From Eimeria necatrix (Eukaryota; Apicomplexa; Conoidasida; Eucoccidiorida; Eimeriidae), in NCBI RefSeq assembly GCF_000499385.1, contig NW_013654805.1, positions 36,766 through 100,765 on the forward strand: a stretch of 64,000 nucleotides of DNA, in the 5' to 3' direction. Below, in pieces: positions 18,872 to 31,800 of the stretch. Every line of letters begins with the position of its first letter. Position 1 is the stretch's first letter. The position numbers were made by a program, and so were the translations under genes. Under the pieces are notes generated by a model. That model was given only the letters and a program-made list of their open reading frames with translations, was not told the origin of the DNA and did no database searches.

Positions 18872-21800
18872 ATGGCAAAAGAGGAGCACGCGACCTGTGT
18901 GCTTGGTGGAAGGGCCCCTGTGTCCTTTCCTATGACTCAGGGCAATGACGAGAACCTGGCAGCGGTTCAAGCCGCCATTGAACGAACCACAAGGAAGCTC
19001 GAGCTCGAGAAGCGGAAACTCCACGATCTTGCTGGCGCTTCAGAGAAAGCTCAGGCCGAATACCACGAGAAAAGGGCCCGCTATCGCTTTAACAAGGCAG
19101 ACGCTCGGAAGGAGTTTGAAAAGGCAGAGCAGCGCCTACTACTGTTGGAAAACCGAGTTGCCCAGGAAACGTCTAAACATAACATAGCCATAGCAGAGAT
19201 TGCAGATCTTCGTACAGCTATTGACAAACATAGGAAGGATCGGTTGTCACTCGATCAAGTCCATCGGCATCTTTCAAAAGAAATTAAAGAAAAGGAAGGA
19301 CAGCTCAATGCGCTAAGACAAGAAACGGCGAAGCAGCAAAAAGAAGAAAAACGGGCACTTTCTCACAAACAGCAACTATGCAAGCTGAGGGAAAAAGAGA
19401 GGGAAGAATTCAGAGAAGCCACTGCGCAGAAAGAGAAACTGATAAAAGATCACGTAAGATTCGCGCTCCAGCCCCTTGACAGTGTTTGCCCGCTTATCTG
19501 CTAAGCCGCGAATGGAAGATACGGAAAGGACCAGTACGAGTAAGGTTTTCGGATTTCAGTTAGTGTGAGTGAAATAAGTTGGGTATATTAAGAACTAAGA
19601 ACTTCTACAGTTGCACCGATTTGCGGGCTGCCGTCCCACTGCTCCAGGATAGAATGCTGAAGGAGCTAGAGGCGAAATCGGACAGAGACAATCAGCATAT
19701 TCGAGCTCAAATCAAGTGCAATGCATTCACTGTGTCGGAGGAAGAACGGTTGACTGATCCCGAAATTTTAATGAAGAACATACTAAAAACCACTTTGCTG
19801 AACACTATGCAGAGGTTTGTCATCCGTCAGCACAGGAAGCAAGTGGATGTATTCGAGCGGGCAATGGATATTATCAAGGAATCCACAGGAATATCGGGTG
19901 AGTGCGTTTACTGACTGTCATCGCAGTCCACAGAATGTCGGATAAGTTCTCTGCTCAATTGTCGCTATGCACAGCGGGATGAAAGTAAGAATTTTTGAGG
20001 GGGTTGAATGCTTTATGCACTCAACTGATGTCCTTGCCTTTTCTACAGACGCCGACGAGATTGTTCGTATCTTTACGCTGTTAGAAGAAAAAAATTACAG
20101 TGTCATAACGTATGTGAATACAATTAACCAAGAAATCAAAGAAATGGAGCACCGCAAAAACGCTATCCTCGATCGCATCCAAATGCACATCGAGCACGGG
20201 AGCAAAGCCGAAAAAATCATTCAAGATCTGCTAAAGGATGTGACAGATCAAGTAGAAAGCATTACAAAACAAGCTGAGCTGAAGGAAGAAAGGATAGCTG
20301 CACAGACAGAGGGCATAGATAAAGGCAAAGAACACTTGGTAGAATGCGTTCGTTGCATTGAAAACCACTGGAGTGAGATTTCGCCAAGAACCTCTGTGAC
20401 AGACGACGTGGCCAGCCCTTCCATTGTAGATATGCTGCAGTACATCGAAAATTTTGTCGCATCAAAGCTCGCTGAAGTGCGCCAAAGTAACGTTTCCACG
20501 CGAGGTGACTGCCTGCGAAAAGAATCCGAACGAGCAGGCTCAACAGTGTCTTTGCCGCCACAAAGTAAGGACGATCAGGAACCTGCATGCATTTCAAGAC
20601 AGGGATCTTCATCAGAGCCAACAGCAAGCCCACGGAGCCATACAAGTGGAATTTTGCGCCCCAAGGACCTTTCTGCAGCTCGATGTGACAGTGACTCCGA
20701 CAATGTGGACAACTGCGACTGGCCCTTGACAGACAATGAGTTACGCACTCGGACAGCGCAATCATTTTTAAAAAGGAGAAAGCGAGAACAAAGGGACAGC
20801 GAAAATAGATCGCTACTTGGGCAAGGCGCAAATGCTTCCGCGACAGAAGCTCGTAAGGCAGGCGCTTCCTCAAGTTTATAACGTCTGCACGGATACTGCA
20901 GAGCGCAAGCTGAAATTTAGGTAGAAAACCAACGATTGCTCTCACGTGTAGTTTACAATTAGTAGAACTGCTAGCGCTTGCCGCTTAGTGTGCGGAAATG
21001 AAATTCTGCGTTGAATTGTGCAGATGCTGCCGCCAGCACCGCACGGCCGGTCTCAGGAACGGCTCGATCAGAAGTTAGCCTTAATTTAGACACGGTGTAT
21101 GAGGCCTCACCAGAAATACAACTCTACCTGGGCCAGACTGAAAGGCAACTAAGCCCCAAGACGGGACTCACAACGAGTGTTCTTGCCAGAAACAACGGGC
21201 CTGTTAAGATTGGTCGAGATCGAGCAGCAACAATTGCCTGTCCCGGTAGTTCCCCACAGTCCAGCCAACGCCAGAACGAAGTCAGAATCACAGCTCGGAA
21301 GAGATTGTCGAGCTCATCGAATATGGGTCGAAAAGTGATTGCTCGACAAAAACAGTCTATCCCGCCCTCCCCATCTAACGCATCCACACCCGCCACAGGT
21401 TCCCCTGAAACAGAAGGCCAAGAAACCGCCACGCCAGCGCAGTTACAGCGGGGACCGGGAGAGGAAGCAGTCCAAAGAGACAGCAATACTGAAACTTCGA
21501 CAAATGGGTTTCAGGCTGTTGCCGCGGTAGGCTAACTTTTCCGTCGTTGCTACGCGTGGCCAGCATTGTTTACAGAATATCTGGGCATTGAAAAGCACCA
21601 AGGTCGGGGCCACACAAATCTGTGTATTTTTTGCAGGAATTGCATAGTGAAAAAGAAACATCGGGAGAGGTGCTCCCTCTCTGTGCAGAGGCTGCTGCGC
21701 GCCTTGACAAGGAAAGTCTGCGACAGGTAGAAGAGGCTCTAGAAGCGGCGCTGGAAAATGGTATGGACAACGACTCTCCACTTGATGCTGAAGAAAGCCA

Positions 21801-24800
21801 CAAATCGGAGAGACAGCAGGCCGATATAGTTGGCTTGTCTGGTGAGGCAGCATTTCTTAATGGGGAGGGAAGCGAGATGTTGCAGGCACAGAGAGGCAGT
21901 GACGGCCCGAGGGAGAGTCCAGACAAAATAAAGAACATCGCGGCCGATTCCTCAAATTTGCCGTTGACCAGTTCAAGTGAAGCACATGGACAAGATGCCA
22001 CTAAACACTCTCCAGTTGACCGACAGCAACCAGTACAGCAAGCAAGCATTCCAACTGCGGAGGGGGACCCTGCGTTGCCGTCACCACCGGCAGTAGAGGA
22101 CGGCAACAGAGAAAGCGGCACTGTTATCCCATTTCCACGTGACGAATCGCAAGCTGCAGGTACAGAAAACAAAGAAGTACGCACGGGAATGCTTGCAGGT
22201 CTCAGCGCTGACAACCCCGCAAGTTTATCAGTTAAGGAAATGGCTGACACAGGAGCAGTAGAGGCTAACGCTTTAGGCGAGCCTGAGGCTGAAGGCACTT
22301 GTTCACGAGCTTTCAACACTTGCGTGGGTGACCGGCCCGATGCTGGTGAAAGCATTAGTATCACAGTGAAGGAGCCGGATGTCGACAGGCCAAGCCATAG
22401 GGGTGAACTTGAGCTCGCCACTTCTTGCAAAGACTCTAGTCTTATATGCGGACCTTCAAACTCAGGCTCGGTCATTACCCCGGAAGTTTTCTTAAAAGGT
22501 GAGCCAGCGGCAACCTCCGAGGGTTCGGTGCAAGTGCCGTCATCCACTTCGGACTGCCGCAGTAGACCGGAAGAAGCTTCCGACGCTGCAGCTGTAGAAG
22601 CAATGATCAGCACTGCTGCTATTGCAGCTGCTACAGCTGTTGCTCTTGAGGCAGAGAGTCGTGCGCAAATGGCCAAGAATCAAAATCTACAATCTACGGA
22701 TATGCCTGAAATGGCGTCTCTCTCATCCGATGAGCGGGATGCCGACTCCAGAGTTAATTTTGAAGCCGAAAGTTCTAAGGGGTCCTTTGGGACGCAAGAC
22801 AGTATGCAGAAGCAATCCTCTGGAGGAAGCCACTCTGGCCAGCGGAATCGCTGCCATTTCCGAGTTAGCTTTTGTGATGGGGGGCTGCCGGGGGAAGTGG
22901 AGGATGCGCCTCCCCAAACCAGCGAGGCCTTTAGAAGGGCATCCATAGTGAGTATTGCTGCTAGTTCCCTTCGGTCTGTTGGCGCCGTTGCGCATTCTGT
23001 GTTATATTTCTAGTGCCAGCTCCACGTAGCATCCTTCCTGTGCAGGCAGAACGGCAAGGAACTGCATCGAAGGCCTGGCAGCTGCTGAGAGAAGCGGACA
23101 CAGAATGGAATGAAAACGAAAACAGCCCTGATCCTGTAGCATCCCCAGAGCTTCCGGGGGGCTCTGTTGCGCTTGATATAGCTGCGCCTGGTCTCCAAGG
23201 TCAGGCATTAGCAAGATCAGCGGCAGTCACAGTAAGCTGTGCCGTCAGGCCTACAGACCCTAAATAATTAAGTGTAAAGCGTAAGCGACAAATCATGACT
23301 TGTCAGCTGCTTCCTTCGCTGAATCTGGTGCTGATTAATCATATCTACGTGCATATGCAGCAGAGCGGCGCCGCTGACAGCAATGGCTGTAATACGAGAG
23401 CAGAGAACAACAATGGGAATGCTCCTGTAGACGAAAATGCTAAGGAGCTTTTGGATGCCGGAAATGACACTGGGATTCGAAAGGGACCAACCATCAGGGA
23501 TAGCGAGAAGGAAGAAACGACGAAGCAAATAACGGAAAGCAAAGAGAATGGGGCTACCCTTCATGCTACAGGGATCTCTCCAAATGAACTGGGAACAGCG
23601 GAGTCTACTAATATGCAGAAGCCATCCCATAGCAGCACTCTGCAATTCCAAAACGCTGCACGGAATGACTTAGTGTCTTCTATCTTCGACGTTGGGGAAG
23701 CCGAATGGCAATCAGACTGCAATAGGGTCGGATCATCTGAAGTTGAAGCCACTGCATCGGCAGGCGCCGCTGCTGCAGCAGCTGCGGACTTCGGACCTGC
23801 AAACTCTGTTGGTGCTACTGCTGGGGAAGCAGTGGCTCGCTGTTCTACAGAGGTACCATCAGCTCATACGGTTACTCAAGAGGCCGCTGAGGCCGTCCTT
23901 ACACCAGCAACTGCTGCAGAGCCTACAGACGACGCTGCATCCGCAGACATTCCAGCAGATATCGCAACAGCAGAAGCCCCTGCTAAAGAAGCTCATGCGG
24001 CAGAATCTATTTTCACTCGAACTGATGTCGCAAACACAGCAGCTGAAAACAACGAATCTGCATCATCCGAAGAAAAGCCCAAACGGCGGAGCAAAGATTC
24101 CCTCACCCTAGCGACGACAACAACACATCTTGCGTCCGTGCGAGAGAAGAAACCAGCCGACGAGTATGGAGTACCACTAGCCGAATTCGGAGCAGCAGCA
24201 ACTGGAGTGATTTCCGACTCAAGCGCCGCAGACGCCGTCGCAGATGCAGCAGTTGCAGATGCAACAGCTGCAGGAACAGTTGCAGAGGAAGCAGCTGTTC
24301 AAGCAGAAGGAGCAGCAGCAGAGGGAGTGGACGCTTTTGCAGGGCACGCTGTCGACGCAGCAGATGCAGGCGGTGTGGTGACGCCTGCTGCAGATGTCTA
24401 CGGGTCCCTGCCAGAGGAAACGCCTGCAACAGAGGATGCAGTGGCGTTAGAGGAAGCCGCAGCAGCAGCAACTGTAGCTGGTTCCAGCTCAAGTTCGTCG
24501 ACGTCTATTGTAGCGATTGGAAGAACTTTTGCTGCAGAAAGTGCTTTGGACAAATCAGCTGAAGAGGAATGTGGAGCAGAGCATCAGAGGCTTTTGGCCG
24601 CAGGTGTAAGCTCGTTTCCGGCAGATGGTCTGTGCGCTGATGAAGTGGCAGGGGATCATGGGGAGCCAGGGGAGACAGAAAGAGATGCAGCGGTAGCTGG
24701 CGTATCCTTTGAAGGCGCGCCAGCCGAAATATCAGATATCAAAGTACCAGATGCGGGTGCAGCAGACGTAGAAGCGCTTCAAGCAGGCGCAGCCGTGGGG

Positions 24801-25190
24801 AGTCAAGCATTATCAGACTCACATACAGCAGCAATAAAGGCAGCCTTGGATAGAGAACAGGCAGCTTCAACACCGGTGGAAGCACTGCATCTAGCCTTAC
24901 GAGCGCCAAATGGAGGCCGTGACAACCCAAGAGAAAAAGAGGCAGATGGAAAGACACCAGAGGCAGCACTAGGAGCAACAGGCCTAGGACGAGCTGCAAC
25001 AGAGATGAGCGCTGCGGACGCAGGAGCAAACAGCGCGACAAGAGCGGAAGCAGGCGTAGTCGCATGCGCAGCTGAAGAGGCTGAGTCAACGGAAACAGGC
25101 GCAGAAGCACAAGAAGCAAAAACGGAAAAAAACGACGCTGCACAAGAAACACAAGCAAATGTCCGTACATTCCAGAGGGATGGGGCGAGT
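18872..25190 (+). CDS. Outer dynein arm docking complex-like coiled-coil protein (ODA1/CCDC114/CCDC63 type) with long low-complexity extension
   Basis: Exons: 18872..19453, 19648..19897, 20049..20852, 21024..21526, 21637..22947, 23046..23231, 23361..25190 (5466 nt, all in phase), probably continuing. The first three exons are heptad-rich: KLELEKRKLHDL, HRHLSKEIKEKEGQL, QVDVFERAMDIIKESTGIS spliced to DADEIVRIF, then NYSVITYVNTINQEI. This order (coiled coil, TGI-D-E-[IV], then Y-V-N-x-x-N-x-E) is what I know from the docking-complex family that anchors outer dynein arms to axonemal doublets. Eimeria microgametes are flagellated, so the gene is expected. From about residue 540 on, the sequence is Ser, Glu and Ala-rich without domains. 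In-frame ATG 18930 is an alternative start. A shorter protein ending at the stop 20879-20881 is possible if the intron after 20852 is not used. Confidence 0.68.
23760..24500 (+). repeat. Degenerate GCA/GCT (Ala) codon-rich coding tract
   Basis: Imperfect GCAGCAG, GCAGATGCAGC and GCTGCTG runs encode Ala/Glu/Val/Asp-rich protein in the exon 23361-25190. The repeats are interrupted far more than those at 1-3 kb. Confidence 0.7.
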
Positions 25191-25887
25191 GTGAGTAGCT
25201 TCTTTTTGATATTAGTGGGAGCTTTAACAGATATGGGAAAGACGACCGTGTTTCTGTGTTTTTATTGGCAAATAATACTCCATAGGAACTTTTTAGGTCA
25301 TTTTGATGAGTGAGACAGTTTAGGTTTGTGTGAAAATGCAGAATGAAGCGGATGAGAAGCCATGGCGGCAGCCACTAGAAAAAGAGGAACAAAACACAGC
25401 CGGTAGAACAGGCGAGCCCCCAAAAATACTGCCTCTGAAGCCCCAGCTAACAAAATGCTCTTGAAGAGAGGCACAGCACTACGAATCAGCAAAACCAGGA
25501 GCAACACCTGCAGCCTTATACACTGCGTACAGTCCTCAGAAAGCCGTAGCTGGCGGTAAATGTACTCGTTGTAACTGGGCCAGCAGAGGGTGTCAGTGCT
25601 TTCGCATATGACAGTCTCCTTAACCTATTATTGGCCGCTGGGATACGTGCGACATCTGCTGCAGGTGAAGTAGATGGCCAGAAAAGAATTACTGCTGTGG
25701 AAGGGACGAGTGCGTAAGGCGGCTCCATTCCCTCCCTTGTTAGGGCTTCTTTCTCCGTAGTAAAACTATCAGCCGGGTAACCAGCGAGCCAGCTAGCTAG
25801 TTTCCCCTTTTGAATCTGTAGAGCCTCTGTCTTCCTACCGATGGTTGGCTGCTGTTGTTGCCGTTTTGATTGTCACTGATCGCACAG
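25191..25887 (+). other. Unresolved intron/short-exon interval
   Basis: Links two long open exons. A phase-0 candidate exon starts at 25342 after AAAATGCAG (reading NEADEKPWRQPLEKEEQNTA), with a weak donor near 25402. It would join the acceptor at 25887 in phase 1. Another candidate piece is GTGAAGTAGATGG (25667 on) ending at GTAAGG near 25714. I cannot decide the splicing, nor whether the two long exons are one gene. Confidence 0.4.
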
Positions 25888-28800
25888 ACTACCTTAAAAG
25901 TGAGGCGGCTCAAGACCCTGACCCCTGCAAATCGGCTACAACGCTCCCAATTAGGTGCGAATTTTCCTCCAGCAACCTCAAAGATCTGACAGGAAAGAGG
26001 CTCAGACAAGATACCGCCAAGGAGGAAACTATGCATGCTGTATGTGGAAACAATCTACAAAAGAACATTGACCGAAGCGCGACAGACACATTGGATGGCA
26101 AGAAAACACAGAGTAGAATAGAGACAGCAGAAGGCCACATCCTCCAGAATAACAGCGAAATGCCTCCAGATCATTCGGAGAACAAGAGCGTTTGGAGCCC
26201 GCAGCTGCACGAAGCCTTCAGTGATGTAATGGTTGGTACAAAGGCCGCTGATGTTCTTCCTGGGCATGTAGCTCTGCTTTCTCCTGCTGTTGCCAAAGCA
26301 GTTCAAAGAGAGAGCTTTGAATGGTCGCTTCCAGCAGCAGCAGAGACGGAAGCTTCACCGAAGGGTCAGATGGAGACAGAGGAAGCACTGGATGCCAGAC
26401 TTGTAGGTGCTCACGATGGTCGCCTTGAGCTTTCAAAAGGAAGTTCGCCCGTCGCGAAGCGGCTCCCTCAATCGCCATCACGTGGGCTCCCAAGCGACCT
26501 TGAAGACCCAGGAGAAATGAGGTCACCTTCGCGGGAAGCAGCAGACCGAGATGTGCAGGAAGACACGGAGATGGAACCTTATGGTATATCGACCCAGCAA
26601 GGAGACGAGAATAAAGGAACAAGCAAGAGCTCTCCTGGTGCTACGGAACTGAATGCCACAGATCCAAGTGCCACAACGCCTGCAGACCCTCGGAAGTCCC
26701 GAACTGACAGCAGCACAGAAGAGCCATTCCCCCGAAGTCAGGACTTCCAGAGGGAGGAAGCACTAAAAGGCGAACGCTCTAGAGATGACGGAGATAAACA
26801 AGAAAAAGCGGACGCTTGGCAGCCTCTCGGACGGGGCTGTGCCTCTTCCGCTACACCCGTACAGCCTTTCCAAGTAGCAGCAACTGTGAGCCTAGGGGCA
26901 AATTCCGGAGAAACAGAGACGCTCCTGCCTGAATATCGTGAAGGCCAGTGTCCCAAAAACTTTGCAACAGGCAAAGGTCCCATCAAGGCCGTGCCCGACG
27001 ATAGCACGAGGCAAGTTAAAGAATCATATTCCTTTGCAGAGGCTACCAATGGCCCTCCTGCTAGGCTGCTGAGCACTGAAGCTCACACTACAGTCCAAGA
27101 GGTTCCTGTGGCCTCCGAGACTGAGACTCATAAGGGTTTTGATGCATCTAAAGTCGTCAACTCGCCTCAGGCTCCTGGAAAGTCTTCCAACGTTCATGAG
27201 GTTCCCCAAACGTCTGCAGTTGTTGGGAAAGTTGAGGCCGCTGAGGCAAGTGAGGCTCACAAGGTCTTCGAGGCTCCGGAGATACTCAATGTCACTAGTT
27301 CTCCAAACGCTTCTCAGGCTTCCGAAACTTTTGAGGTCCTTAGGGCCCCAAAGGTCCTCGAAGACGTCAAACGCTACGAAGACGCCATTGCCCCAGAGAT
27401 TCAGACAGATCCACAGATCTCTAACGTCCCTACAGTCCATGACAATTTGCTAGCTAGACAAAACAGTGCAGCATCGAACGGTGATGAGCCTGAAGCTCTC
27501 TGTAAACCTGTAGAAGCCAAAGTCTTCAGAGTCGTACAAACGGGAGAGGCAGCCCAAGTGGCGGCGACCAAACCCCACCCAAAAATACTTGCAGCGACGG
27601 GAGCCGGAGAATCCAACTGCCCTGCTAATTGCGGAGATCTAGCTGATCGTGAGTCCGAATTATTGCCCGGTGGTCAAAGCATTGACCTTCCGACCTCTCG
27701 AGACTACCGCAAGGTCATCGATGTAGCGTCCACATTCCCGCTTGGCGTCCGACTGGAGCTGCAGGAGCCCTTGAAAGGTAACACGCACGAGTCTATCAAG
27801 GTGCCGAGTAAAGACAGAGAAGGCAGCGCAGCTGGTGTGGAAACTGCTGAAGAGCTTCCAGGGAACTTCCACTTCCCTGAAGAAGCTACCGCCACCGCAA
27901 TACCACCAGATCACAGCCAAATGCATGCCCCTGCAAAGTCTGCAGCAGATGCCACCGTCGTTACAGCAGCAGCAGACATATCAGGTAAACGTGCAGCAGT
28001 ACCCACTCCGGCAACAGCAGCACCGACGCAGCCAGAGCAGGAAGCGCACTCTGTTTCCAGCGCAAAGGTAGCCCTAGTGTCAAGCAGCGACGCAGAGCCA
28101 CTTCCTTCTGTTGGATCTCAAGGTGGAACGACGCTGTGTAAGAGTAAGGAAAGCTCTGCAGCCTTCGCCGATCCTCCACCAAGCTCTTACCTAGCCCTGA
28201 AGAGACCCCAAGCTGCTTGTCAGCGTCAGAACGTCGCAAGTGCAGGATGCGTGGCAGACGCGGAAAAGGCAGTATTGGCAGTCTCTGGAGACCCTGTTGC
28301 TCCCCTTAGTCCTGTCGCAGAACCTCTTGCCGTTGGTGCCGCCAACACTGTGAGCAATGCGCCGGCAGAGGAGACAGTTGCAGATCCCCCACAGCCTCTC
28401 GATAGCCCAGAAGACAACCGTCTTGCAGTGCCGCTGGATCCGCAGAGCATTTTGAGCGGAGCAGGGGAGAAGAATCAACGGGAGAGCGTTCATTTGTTTC
28501 CAAACCAGGAGCTCGCCATAAGCTCACCCACTCTCCCAGCCCCTTGTACGGCCTTGCAAAACCTACCACAGGGTGCACAGCCTGCTGCTGAGTTTGTCGC
28601 CTGCATGAGCAATGCAGAGAAGTCCTTTAGAGCGGTTGAACAGGAAGTTGCAGAGCTCCAGCCTCCACCGGCAAGTCAACCTGCCTCCCCAGTTGCGCCT
28701 ACTGAAGGAAAAGGGAGTGATCCGTCGTTTGGTACCACAAATTCCCTGCAGGAACAGATAGAGCTAGGATCAGCGTCTGCGGCGCTCCACAGCGGCGGTC

Positions 28801-31800
28801 GCTCGGACAATGAAGAAGGAGAAAAGAAGCCTCGAGGGGGAAAAGAGTTCTTGGGGGCCACAACACTTCCAAGGACACACATTCAGGCAGAAACCAATCT
28901 ACCATGTAATGGCATCTCAAAGGCTCAAACAGAGGACCTCCCAGGGGCAACTACGCAGAATTCGTGTGCGGTAAAGGAGGAAGCGAATGCAGTTGCAAGA
29001 ACTGTTCAGCTCTCTGCGTCAGAAGAACTAAGCACTTCACTGGGAAGCAATGGCCGGGCCAACGACGCCAAAAATGACAACATCGCAAATGCAGCTGTTC
29101 GCAATAACAGCAACGCTGAATGCAGAAGCAGTGCCAAAGCAAGCAGAAGCAGCACCATGGAAGGGAGTGAACGGAAAGCTCAAAGCACTACAGAAGGGGG
29201 AACAGTATGCCCAAAGGAGAACTCAAGGGGAAGCTTCCCCTCTATGAGCTCGGGCTGCTCGGTAAGGGTATCGACGACTCCGTTGCCACCTGGCCAGAGC
29301 AGCTGGCGCATGCAGATTGTGGGGCATAGTCTAGGAGGGGCCCCACCTGCTACTAACCGCTTTTCTGGGGCATTGGACTCGGTTGCAACCAAGAAGCTTT
29401 CGGAAGAACAAATGGAGGAGCCCCTTGTCATAGAAAACGTAGTTGTAAAGCACGCTCCCATCACCGCGCCTCTTCCCTACAGGAAATCCCCAGAATCTTC
29501 CCTTAGGACATTCTCTCGCCCGTTCTCTCCAGTTACAGAGGTCCCTAAGCTCCAGGAGACGCTGCAGGGAAGCGCTGCGGCGCCATTAGTCAAGCTTCCT
29601 TCCAGCTATGTATCTGATGGGCAGTCGGCATTGGCATCATCAGCAGCAAACGCTCCAGCACCAGCAACAGGAGAGGGAGCAGGAAGAGTACAAGAAACAA
29701 CAGCATCCCACTTAGCGGCTGAGCTCCGTGTAGACGGTGTCAGGCCTCCAGTCAAGTCATTCCAGTCTAATGGGGTATTGCCTCCTAGAACAGCCCCTTC
29801 CAACATTTCTCGGAACCCCTCCTTGTTCTCCCCAGGTGCCGCTGGAGTCTGTCGGCCAGCATCCGCTGTGATGTCAATGTTGCATGGGCCTTCTGGTGCT
29901 TCAGTTTATGGTCCTGCATCAGGTGCCCCCAGCATGATGCCAATATGTGAAAAAGCAGGCGACTCCTCACCAGTGAGAACCCTTTTGCCACTTGGTGTGT
30001 CTCTTTCCCCTGTCCCTGCAATTCCGCGCTCTATTTCCAGAAGAAATAGTCAAGATCCGCTCCCTACACAGTCACCAACAGCCTCTTCGGATCGAGAGTC
30101 CCGAAGACTACCATCCCTACCTCCTTGCCCAAACACTTCTACAAGCATAGAATCAGCCACACAATTGACTTCAAGTTGGTCGAACCCCGTAGCCGCCCCT
30201 GGTGGACCTAAACTAACCAAACATGTATCTCCAGTCGTCACATCCCCGGCGTATAGGAGTGGAACCCCACTTGTCACGGCATTCAGGTCCTTACCCTTAG
30301 CCGCACCTGGGGAAGCACAGAGGCCTCCTACACTGGAGCATGTAAACCACTTAAGACAGACAGTGGACTCACCACAAGATGGGGCAGCAAAAGTTGCTGC
30401 TGCAGCGACTTCCCCCATGTTCAACCCGAGGTCGCCTCTCCCTGTCGGGCTCCCTTCAAGTTCTGTCACTGCAAACACGGAAGGCAGCCAGCAACCCGTG
30501 AGGCTCACAGTCCCACGTAAGGCTCCAGGCTCCCACAGTCATGGGAGCTTGCTTGTATCGATAAACCCACGGCCGCCTAATGCTAGTCAAGGCAGTGCAG
30601 GTCAAGGGGGTGACATACCAAGCCTCTCCTTCCCCGCCTCGCTGCTGCCAACGGGTAGGCTTCCTCTTGTCAAGTGGCCCTCAACGGCCTCTCCAAAAGC
30701 AGAGCCTTCAACGGCACTAGCAAAACCAACAGCGCCACCAGCACCTAATCCAATATTACCTGTAACAGCAGCACCAGCACCAGCAGCGACAGCAGCAGCA
30801 GCAACTGCACCGGCTCGCGCAGTACCAGCGGCCCCAGTCGCGCCAGCAAAAATGGCACCGGCGCCACCTGCAGAAGCAGCAGCTGCACCACTACTACGGC
30901 CAGCGCCAGCAGCCCCATTTCTGATATTGCCAGCAACAACGGCACCGGCGAGAGCAGCAACAGTAAAAATGGCGCCGGCGCCGGTAGCAACGACAGCAGT
31001 AGCAGCATCAGCACAAGCAGCAGGCGCAGCATCGGCACCAACAGTATCAGCATCAGCATTGGCAGAATTATCTGCGTTAACACTACGAGCGATAGGGACA
31101 AAAGCATCAGCACCAGCACCAGCAGCACAAGCATCAGGGACAAAAGCATTAACAGCAGCACCAGCAACGCCAACAACAACAGCACGAGCAGCAGCAGGTG
31201 CAACAGCAATACCGACAGCGGCACCAGCAGCGGCGCCGTTAGCACCACCAACACACGATAATGCAACCGTTTTAAACCATCCCAATGTTCCCAATGTTGC
31301 TGGAGGGCCCCTGCGCTCCGCCCAGTGGCTGCCCGCACCTGCCTTCAGCAGACCCTCAACTCCAAGCTTCTCCACCAGCTCCTTGGCTGTATCAATTTAT
31401 CCCTCATCAGGAAGAGAGTCGCCTCTACCCTGGAGGGCCCCAGGGCCATGTGCCAGCCACGGTCCTACTCCGTCTGCCCAGCCTTCAGATCCTTCTGTCT
31501 GTTCTGTCCCGTTCACGAGACATCCACCGCCGCTTCGACCTCCAGGGGCACCACTGGTGATGCTGCCTGCCAGAAGGCCCTCAGCTTTTGTCCCTGTGCC
31601 GGGGAGGCAGCCGGTAAGCGCTCAACAGACGCAGCCAGGTGGATCCCTTGAGTCTGTTGCTTCTATTCCCGCCGCCGGCGTCGTCAACCCAGCTCTTGCG
31701 CTGCCAAGCCAGACCCCTGCAGTGTCTGCAAATCCCAGCATGATGAGGAGTCTAAGCGGCCGCCCCTTTGGTGCACTGAGAGGGCCGTTTCGGCCGCCTT

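Noticed and set aside
22000..22680. Reverse-strand Ser/Ala-rich frame of 368 codons (21570-22676)
   Set aside because: It lies opposite an exon with good splice phases, and its composition is what the complement of Ser/Glu/Ala-rich coding sequence gives.
30602..31375. Reverse-strand 257-codon Ala/Gly-rich frame
   Set aside because: Mirror of the GCA/CCA coding repeats in the long plus-strand exon; no start context or motifs of its own.
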